Assembly: GCA_020249465.1 (NCBI GenBank)
Contig: JADCFP010000129.1
Location: 1 to 48,715, forward strand
Direction of reading: 5' to 3'
DNA: 48,715 nucleotides
Source: Roseomonas sp.
GTDB taxonomy: Bacteria > Pseudomonadota > Alphaproteobacteria > Acetobacterales > Acetobacteraceae
Shown here: positions 43,588-48,715 of the stretch, in pieces
Position numbering within the stretch: position 1 is the first letter of the stretch
How the letters are laid out: every line of letters begins with the position of its first letter
The notes under the pieces: model-generated
The model's input: the letters and a program-made list of their open reading frames with translations, nothing else
Told to the model about the DNA's origin: nothing
Databases searched by the model: none
Position numbers and translations under genes: made by a program

Positions 43588-43617
43588 AAAACGAGGGGCA
43601 TGTCCCCTCGTTTTTTT
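43588..43617 (+). terminator. Rho-independent terminator of the cold-shock gene
   Basis: 11-bp stem AAAACGAGGGG/CCCCTCGTTTT with a 5-nt loop, running directly into a T-run (seven T from 43611 to 43617). It sits 43 nt after the stop codon and separates the gene from the flagellins. Confidence 0.93.
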
Positions 43618-43765
43618 GTGGCGTAGCGACGCTGATAATGTTTCCATTTCTGATTGAGAAAACTGAAGCAAGCGAAAGCGTCTTTACCGAATTTCAATAA
43701 AAAACACGTTTTTTCAATAGTTTATTTAACCGCTTTTTCATTTCCCTCTGCGAAATTGCGTTTGT

Positions 43766-43798
43766 CCCGAAAATCGGGCGCAGCGAAGGGAAAATCCC
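43766..43798 (+). promoter_or_regulatory. Twin-hairpin leader of flagellin gene 1
   Basis: Hairpin A: CCCGA-AAA-TCGGG (43766-43778). Nine nucleotides later, hairpin B: GGGA-AAA-TCCC (43788-43798), ending next to the ATG at 43799, with the GAAGGGA ribosome-binding site forming its left arm. The same layout with compensating base changes stands before flagellin gene 2. Alphaproteobacterial flagellin translation is known to be leader-controlled (FlbT in Caulobacter); a similar role here is inferred. Confidence 0.55.
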
Positions 43799-44629
43799 AT
43801 GAATCTGAATTCTGTTAACACCAATCTTGGGGCAATGACCGCCCTTCAGTCCTTGAACAGGACCAATGACGCGCTCGCCGCGGTGCAGAAGCGCGTCTCG
43901 ACAGGCTTTCGCGTGGCTGATGCCAAGGATGATGGTGGCGCCTTTGCTGTCGCCCAATCCGTGCGCGGCGACGTCGCGGGCCTTACCGCTGCCAATGAGC
44001 AGTTGGGCGGCCTCAAGGGGGTTGTTGACGTCACGCTCAACAGCCTTGGTCAGGTATCGAAGACCATGGTGGAACTGCGGACCGTGCTGACGCGCCTTGC
44101 CGATGGTACGATCAATGATACGCAGCGTGGTCAATACGAACAGCAATATGCGCAATTGAAGACGCAGGTTGAACGCTTCATCGACGATGCGACCTATAAT
44201 GGCCGCACGCTGCTCTCAACAGACGCGGCCACCGGGGGTGGCGATATCGTCACGATCCGGAATGAGCAGGGCACTACCCTGACCCTGGCAGCCTTTGATG
44301 GAGCGACCGATTTCGTGGTCGATGATGCGCCGACTGACGCTGCAACCGCGCAGACGGCCATCACTGGCAATTGGACCGATATCAATGAGGCGTTGAATGA
44401 TGCGCTTAATCGGCTTGGGGCTGATGCGCGTTATATTGACGCACAAGTCGGCTATAATCGAGACAAGCTTGATGCAATTGAAGGCGGGCTTGGTGCCTTG
44501 ATTGACGCCGATATCGCGAAGGAAGCCGCAAGGCTTCAGGCATTGCAGATACGTCAGCAGCTTGGAACGCAAACACTTTCCATCACCAACCAGGCACCTC
44601 AGGCGCTGATTTCGCTTTTTGGTCGCTGA
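43799..44629 (+). CDS. Flagellin, copy 1
   Basis: 276-residue flagellar filament protein, exported by the flagellar type III system, hence no signal peptide. The N-terminal D0/D1 domain begins NLNSVNTNLGAMTALQSLNRTNDALAAVQKRVSTGFRV. The C-terminal D1/D0 ends IAKEAARLQALQIRQQLGTQTL. The central variable region (about 140-200) is short, as in many alphaproteobacterial flagellins. The downstream copy at 44858 is similar. No flaF or flbT gene is next to it in this window. Confidence 0.93.
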   Translation: MNLNSVNTNLGAMTALQSLNRTNDALAAVQKRVSTGFRVADAKDDGGAFAVAQSVRGDVAGLTAANEQLGGLKGVVDVTLNSLGQVSKTMVELRTVLTRLADGTINDTQRGQYEQQYAQLKTQVERFIDDATYNGRTLLSTDAATGGGDIVTIRNEQGTTLTLAAFDGATDFVVDDAPTDAATAQTAITGNWTDINEALNDALNRLGADARYIDAQVGYNRDKLDAIEGGLGALIDADIAKEAARLQALQIRQQLGTQTLSITNQAPQALISLFGR

Positions 44630-44644
44630 AGTTGATCAGTTCCT

Positions 44645-44670
44645 GCGTGATCCAGTCTGAAGGATCACGC
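44645..44670 (+). terminator. Hairpin after flagellin copy 1
   Basis: Perfect 9-bp stem GCGTGATCC/GGATCACGC with an 8-nt loop, starting 15 nt after the stop. There is no T-run, so it may be a weak terminator or an mRNA 3' stabiliser. The rest of the 228-nt gap is AT-rich towards flagellin copy 2. Confidence 0.5.
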
Positions 44671-44820
44671 CGGCATGATGAGCGCTGCGGCAGGAATGCT
44701 GCGGCGTTTTGTCATGGTGACTGGATGTTAAACGAACAAATCATGCGATTTTTTGACTTGAAATACAAAATAAACTGAATCATTTACTGAAAATTATTTT
44801 CTTTCCGGCAATCTGAGACG

Positions 44821-44856
44821 AACCCAAAAATGGGTTTGCCATGAAGGAAAAATTCC
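44821..44856 (+). promoter_or_regulatory. Twin-hairpin leader of flagellin gene 2
   Basis: Hairpin A: AACCCA-AAAA-TGGGTT (44821-44836). Nine nucleotides later, hairpin B: GGAA-AAA-TTCC (44846-44856), one nucleotide before ATG 44858; its left arm overlaps the AAGGA ribosome-binding site. Compared with gene 1, stem B has a G-C pair replaced by A-T on both sides, a covariation that favours a conserved RNA structure over chance. Confidence 0.55.
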
Positions 44857-44857
44857 G

Positions 44858-45706
44858 ATGAGCATGACATCCGTCATCACCAATTCCGGCGCCATGCTGG
44901 CGCTACAATCCCTCAATCGCACCAATGACGCGCTTGCCCAGGTACAAAAGCGCGTCTCGACCGGCTATCGCGTGGCTGATGCCAAGGATGACGGGGGCGC
45001 CTTTGCTGTCGCGCAAACCGTGCGTGCCGATACGGCGACGCTCACTGCCGTCAATGAGCAAATGGGCGGCATGCGCGGCCTGGTAGATGTTTCCTTGACC
45101 GGGCTTGAGCAGGTTTCAAAAACCATGATCGAAGTGCGGACAGTGCTGACGCGTCTTGCTGATGGCACGCTGAACGGGCAGGCGCGCGATCAGTATAATC
45201 AGCAATATGCCCAGCTTCGTACGCAGATCACCAATTTTCTGGATGACGCGGATTATTACGGCCGCAATCTTCTGACGGGTACCTCGCCCACGGATGATGT
45301 GGTGAGCATGCGAAGCGAATCAGCAGAAACCGCTGATCTCTATACGCTCGCCGCACTCGGACCTTTCACGAATTTTCTGGTCCAGGCCGGTCCTTTTGCG
45401 ACCGATGCCGATGCTCGGGCGGCCTTGGATCCGGCAACAGGGGATTTCACCCTCATCAATACCGCCATAAATAACGCGATGAACCGGCTTGGGGCGGATG
45501 CGCGCTACATTGATGCGCAAATCAACTACAACCGCGACAAGATCGATTCCATCGAAGCGGGCTTGGGTTCATTGATTGATGCCGATCTGGCCAAGGAATC
45601 AGCACGCCTGCAGGCTTTGCAAATTCGTCAACAGCTCGGCACGCAGACCCTATCGATCGCGAACCAGGCACCGCAGTTTCTGACATCACTCTTCGGCGGC
45701 AGGTAA
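44858..45706 (+). CDS. Flagellin, copy 2
   Basis: 282-residue flagellin paralogue of copy 1, sharing the N-terminal MLALQSLNRTNDALAQVQKRVSTGYRVADAKDDGGAFAVAQTVR block and the C-terminal KESARLQALQIRQQLGTQTLSIANQAP end. The central region is different (TSPTDDVVSMRSESAETADLYTLAALGPFTNFLVQAG). AAGGA precedes the ATG, buried in a hairpin. Two flagellins could give a filament with alternative surface composition, which is inference. Confidence 0.93.
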   Translation: MSMTSVITNSGAMLALQSLNRTNDALAQVQKRVSTGYRVADAKDDGGAFAVAQTVRADTATLTAVNEQMGGMRGLVDVSLTGLEQVSKTMIEVRTVLTRLADGTLNGQARDQYNQQYAQLRTQITNFLDDADYYGRNLLTGTSPTDDVVSMRSESAETADLYTLAALGPFTNFLVQAGPFATDADARAALDPATGDFTLINTAINNAMNRLGADARYIDAQINYNRDKIDSIEAGLGSLIDADLAKESARLQALQIRQQLGTQTLSIANQAPQFLTSLFGGR

Positions 45707-45722
45707 AGCCATTACGTCCTTT

Positions 45723-45739
45723 GGCCGGTAGCACCGGCC
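45723..45739. terminator. Hairpin between flagellin copy 2 and racemase
   Basis: Perfect 6-bp stem GGCCGG/CCGGCC with a 5-nt loop, 16 nt after the flagellin stop and just before the end of the convergent racemase gene. There is no T-run on either strand, so termination is tentative. Confidence 0.4.
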
Positions 45740-45746
45740 TAGGGAT

Positions 45747-46487
45747 TCAGCCAAAGCACCGGGGCCTGAGCCCGGCGTGAAACCAGCTGATCATGGAATA
45801 GATATCATAGACCGGCAGGCCGAGCGCTGCACGCAGCGCCGCCGCATAGGGCGGCATATTGGTGCATTCCAGCACAATCGCACCGACATCGGGGTGGCGC
45901 GCGACCAGTTCGCGCCCCGCATCCAGAATGTCCTGCGTGGCCAGATCAATATCCATATCCTGCTGATCGGCGCGAATCAGCACGCGGAAAAACTCCCGCC
46001 CGCCTTCCGTACCGACACAGGGGATATCGCGCGCGACACCTGCGGCATCCAGATGCGCGGGTGTCAGCGATTGCTTGCTGACGGTAATCACGCCAACGCG
46101 CTTGCCGGGCGGCAGGGTTGCCTGCACCCAGGGCACCTGCATCAGGGATGATGTCGCGACCGGCACCTGCACCGCTTCGGCCAATTCGCGCTGGAACAGG
46201 GATAGGAAGCCGCAATTGGTGGTGATGGCCTCGGCGCCCAGATGCACCAATTCCTGCGCCGCGGCGATGAAATCCGGCAAAAGCCCCTTGGCACCCAGCA
46301 GTACCACTTTTTCGGGTGTGGCGCCGCGCACCACGCGAAACAGTACGGGGAAGGGCCAGGTCTCGCCATTGCCCATATCGCCCGGAATGCGGGGAAAGCG
46401 CGCTTCCAGCATCAATATGCCAAGCGGCGCGCCATAGATGGATTTGCCGCCACGCGCGATGCGCGGCGCTGAATTTGGGGTGTTCAT
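45747..46487 (-). CDS. Aspartate/glutamate racemase family protein
   Basis: 246-residue Asp/Glu/hydantoin-racemase-type protein. The two expected catalytic cysteines lie in TTNCGFLSL (about 92) and VLECTNMPPYA (about 208). The N-terminus reads YGAPLGILMLEARFPRIPGDM; the loop LMQVPWVQATLPPGKRVGVITV is typical of the family. Members racemise amino acids without PLP or isomerise maleate-like acids. The start ATG 46487 is divergent from the TTT binding protein (46543) across 55 bp, a common pairing of a Bug-type binding protein with the enzyme for its ligand, though the ligand is not identified. Confidence 0.87.
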   Translation of the reverse strand: MNTPNSAPRIARGGKSIYGAPLGILMLEARFPRIPGDMGNGETWPFPVLFRVVRGATPEKVVLLGAKGLLPDFIAAAQELVHLGAEAITTNCGFLSLFQRELAEAVQVPVATSSLMQVPWVQATLPPGKRVGVITVSKQSLTPAHLDAAGVARDIPCVGTEGGREFFRVLIRADQQDMDIDLATQDILDAGRELVARHPDVGAIVLECTNMPPYAAALRAALGLPVYDIYSMISWFHAGLRPRCFG

Positions 46488-46542
46488 TCCCGAAGCTTAG
46501 ATGGTTAAACTGACTGCCAACAATCCCGGGGAGTTTCAAACC

Positions 46543-47526
46543 ATGCGCTTTCGCCTGCTTGCGGCCCTTATGGCCGGCCTGATCGCCTCGCCCGCCCTGG
46601 CCCAGGGTGATTGGCCCAATCGCCCCATTACGCTGATGGGCGGTTTCCCGAATGGCGCGGGCACGGATATGTATGCGCGGCGCCTGGCTGAGCCACTTTC
46701 CCGCGCGCTGGGCCAGCCTGTGGTGGTGGATAACCGCACCGGCGCCGGCGGCAATATCGGGTCTGATTTCGTCGCGAAATCCCGGCCCGATGGCTATACT
46801 TTCTATTTCGGCACGGCGGGTACGCATGCGATCAATGCCGCGCTCTACAAAACCCTGCCCTTCGACGTGCAGCGGGATTTCACGCCTGTCGTGTTGCTCG
46901 GCGATGTGCCTAATGTGATGATCGTGAGCACGGATAAGCGCCCGCAATTCCAGAATTGCGCGCAGGTGCTGGCAGCGGCGCGGGCGCGGCCCCAGGCGGT
47001 ATCCTTCGGGTCCACCGGCAATGGCGCCTCCACCCATCTTGCGGGGGTACAATTCGCCATCGCCGCAAATCTTGATCTGCTGCATGTGCCCTATCGCGGG
47101 CAGCCGGGCGCCATGGCATCCTTGCTCGCGGGGGATACCGATCTGTTCTTCAACCAATCCGGCGCTGCCATGGGGCCGATCCGCCAAGGGCAGGTCCGCC
47201 CGCTTGCGGTAATGAGCCCGGCACGGCTTGCCGCGCTCCCGGATGTGCCCACGGTGGCCGAGGCTTGCGGCACAGCGCCCATGGATACCAGCACCTGGTA
47301 TGCGATTCTTGCCCCCGCCAACCTGCCGGATGCGATCCTGTGGCGCATGAATACTGAGGTGAACCGTATCATCGCGACCCCCGAATTCCGCACTTGGCTG
47401 GTGCAGGATCAGGCCATCACGCCCCCCGCCGCGCCCAATACGCCGGAACAATTCCGCGAAACCCTGGCGCGCGATATTGCCCGCTGGGCTGAGGTGGTGC
47501 GGCGTTCCGGCGCCACGGTGGATTGA
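46543..47526 (+). CDS. Tripartite tricarboxylate transporter substrate-binding protein (Bug family)
   Basis: 327-residue periplasmic receptor of the TctC/Bug type. Sec signal peptide MRFRLLAALMAGLIASPALAQ (cleavage near 21). Family marks are DWPNRPITLMGGFPNGAGTDMYARRLAEPLS, VVVDNRTGAGGNIGSDFVAKSRPDGYT and LDLLHVPYRGQPGAMASLLAGDTD. GGGGAG lies 9 nt before ATG 46543; the frame is open to 46501, but the extra 14 residues precede the signal peptide. No TctA/TctB membrane genes are beside it, as is usual for the expanded Bug family. Confidence 0.92.
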   Translation: MRFRLLAALMAGLIASPALAQGDWPNRPITLMGGFPNGAGTDMYARRLAEPLSRALGQPVVVDNRTGAGGNIGSDFVAKSRPDGYTFYFGTAGTHAINAALYKTLPFDVQRDFTPVVLLGDVPNVMIVSTDKRPQFQNCAQVLAAARARPQAVSFGSTGNGASTHLAGVQFAIAANLDLLHVPYRGQPGAMASLLAGDTDLFFNQSGAAMGPIRQGQVRPLAVMSPARLAALPDVPTVAEACGTAPMDTSTWYAILAPANLPDAILWRMNTEVNRIIATPEFRTWLVQDQAITPPAAPNTPEQFRETLARDIARWAEVVRRSGATVD

Positions 47527-47563
47527 CGCCCCTCATCATCTTGCAAGCCCGGCCCGCCAGCCC

Positions 47564-47607
47564 TTAGTCCCTGTCCCCTTCGCGTCCGCTTAGCGGACAG
47601 GGACTAA
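47564..47607. repeat. Long inverted repeat with a competing inner hairpin, REP-like or terminator
   Basis: TTAGTCCCTGTCC (47564-47576) and GGACAGGGACTAA (47595-47607) are perfect 13-bp inverted arms around 18 nt. Inside, GTCCGC (47584-47589) can instead pair with GCGGAC (47593-47598), which overlaps the right arm, so the two foldings exclude each other. A short TTTT follows at 47610. It could terminate the TTT gene or be a dispersed repeat. Confidence 0.65.
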
Positions 47608-47696
47608 ACTTTTATTCGGTCGCATTTTCCGAGCCGGCAAGTGATTTCACTTGGCTTGAAAATGCTCTAATCGGAAGCGAATCCGGAGCAAGACCG

Positions 47697-48715
47697 ATGG
47701 ACATGCATCATTCCCAGGAAGCCCATGCCGAAATTCGTGAGGAAGTGCGCAAGCTCTGCGCCCGCTTCCCTGGCGAATATTGGCGTGAACTTGATACGCG
47801 CCGCGGCTACCCGACCGAATTCGTCAAGGCGCTGACCGATGCCGGATGGCTCGCCGCGCTGATCCCGGAAGAATATGGCGGGTCCGGCCTGCCGCTTTCG
47901 GCGGCTGCGGCGATTCTGGAAGAAATCCACGCCACCGGCTGCAATGCGGCTGCCTGCCACGCGCAAATGTACATCATGGGTACCATTCTGAAGCATGGCA
48001 GCCCCGAGCAGAAGCAGAAATACCTGCCGAAAATCGCCACCGGCGAATTGCGCCTGCAAGCCTTTGGCGTGACGGAACCGACCAGCGGCACCGATACCAC
48101 CAGCCTTCGCACCTTCGCGCAGAAGCAGGGCGACAAATACATCGTGAACGGTCAGAAGATCTGGACCAGCCGGGCGGAGCATTCCGACCTGATGCTGCTG
48201 CTCGCGCGCACCACGCCGCGTGATCAGGTGGCCAAGCGCACCGATGGGCTTTCCACCTTCATCGTGGATATGAAAAAGGCGCTCGGCAATGGGCTCACCA
48301 TTCGCCCGATCCGCACCATGATGAACCATAATTCCTGCGAGGTCTTCTTCGACAATATGGAAGTCCCCGCCGAGAATATGGTCGGCCAGGAAGGCAAGGG
48401 CTTCCGCTATATCCTGGATGGCATGAATGCCGAACGCCTGCTGATTTCGGCCGAGACCATTGGTGACGCCAAATGGTTCATCAACAAGGCAGTGGATTAT
48501 TCCAAGCAGCGCGTGCTGTTCGGCCGGCCCATCGGCCAGAATCAGGGCGTGCAATTCCCGATCGCCAAGGCCTATGCCCAGATGCGCGCTGCTGAGGCTT
48601 TGATCCAAAAGGGCCTCGAGAAATTCGAAGCGGGGCTGCCCTGCGGCGAGGAAGCCAATATAGGCAAGATGCTCGGCGCCGATGCGGCCTGGGCGGCGGC
48701 GGAAGCCTGCGTGCA
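47697..48715 (+). CDS. Acyl-CoA dehydrogenase, 3'-truncated at the window edge
   Basis: FAD-dependent acyl-CoA dehydrogenase; 339 complete codons are present and the frame stays open to the last base. The start ATG 47697 follows CGGAGC. N-terminal helical domain (MDMHHSQEAHAEIREEVRKLC), then the mid-domain motifs FGVTEPTSGTDTTSLRTFA and VNGQKIWTSRAEHSDLMLLLART, and FFDNMEVPAENMVGQEGKGF. The C-terminal domain begins ILDGMNAERLL and continues with RVLFGRPIGQNQGVQFPIAKAYAQM. The expected final approximately 40-50 residues, including the end of the C-terminal bundle, lie outside the window. Substrate chain length is not readable here. Confidence 0.9.
   Translation, partial: MDMHHSQEAHAEIREEVRKLCARFPGEYWRELDTRRGYPTEFVKALTDAGWLAALIPEEYGGSGLPLSAAAAILEEIHATGCNAAACHAQMYIMGTILKHGSPEQKQKYLPKIATGELRLQAFGVTEPTSGTDTTSLRTFAQKQGDKYIVNGQKIWTSRAEHSDLMLLLARTTPRDQVAKRTDGLSTFIVDMKKALGNGLTIRPIRTMMNHNSCEVFFDNMEVPAENMVGQEGKGFRYILDGMNAERLLISAETIGDAKWFINKAVDYSKQRVLFGRPIGQNQGVQFPIAKAYAQMRAAEALIQKGLEKFEAGLPCGEEANIGKMLGADAAWAAAEACV

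Overview
The window reads as a chromosomal segment from a high-GC, flagellated alphaproteobacterium. The best guess is Rhodospirillales, probably a Roseomonas-like member of the Acetobacteraceae. The reasons are the codon choice (GGC/GCG/CTG-rich with many GAT and GAA codons), short alphaproteobacterial flagellins, a large number of solute-uptake systems, a Bug-type tripartite tricarboxylate binding protein, and a form II CoxSLM-type molybdenum hydroxylase. This placement is inference. There is no rRNA or tRNA gene, no recognisable transposase and no CRISPR array, and almost every gene is intact.

Layout. 3-1481: 3' part of a trigger factor gene (5' end outside the window) whose PPIase domain is split by an extra domain of about 180 residues. 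1650-8940: a branched-chain-amino-acid-type (HAAT) ABC operon, livG-livF, three tandem paralogous binding proteins, livH-livM. 9123-15213: a dipeptide-type ABC operon (DppD-DppF-binding protein-DppB-DppC) ending in a coupled metallophosphoesterase. 15218-16147 (minus): a 3-hydroxyacyl-CoA dehydrogenase-like enzyme. 16210-18133: a three-gene operon of a 52-residue membrane protein, an XpaC-like protein and TelA. 18264-19973 (minus): a DUF1835-type protein and a YidB/DUF937 protein. 20121-24245: zinc alcohol dehydrogenase, thiol dioxygenase, Fe(II)/2-oxoglutarate oxygenase and a fourth, stand-alone copy of the HAAT binding protein. 24285-24734 (minus): GtrA. 24843-27217: a 3-hydroxyisobutyrate-dehydrogenase-like reductase coupled to an aldehyde dehydrogenase. 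27285-36188: a second dipeptide-type ABC operon, again led by three tandem binding proteins. 36338-40202: CoxS-CoxL-CoxM. 40333-42666: an AtzH/HpxZ-like protein, a DsbA/kappa-GST-like isomerase and an FAD amine oxidase. 42784-43545: a two-domain cold-shock protein with a repetitive Gly/Arg linker. 43799-45706: two flagellin genes. 45747-47526: an Asp/Glu racemase-like gene divergent from a Bug-type binding protein. 47697 to the end: an acyl-CoA dehydrogenase (3' end outside).

How the genes fit together. Most of the window is scavenging machinery: two peptide-type and one amino-acid-type ABC importer, a TTT binding protein, and oxidoreductases that could process the imported small molecules. 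In both the liv-like operon and the second dpp-like operon the binding-protein gene has been independently triplicated while the membrane and ATPase parts stay single copy. This suggests several ligand specificities feeding one channel.

The most unusual items are (1) the trigger factor whose FKBP-type domain carries an inserted beta-rich domain resembling one seen in phage-type structural proteins, (2) matching twin-hairpin leaders, with the second hairpin sequestering the ribosome-binding site, in front of both flagellin genes, (3) the twice-repeated three-binding-proteins-per-transporter arrangement, (4) the small membrane protein coupled to XpaC and TelA, and (5) the cold-shock protein with seven RPPRR(D/E)F repeats between two RNA-binding domains.
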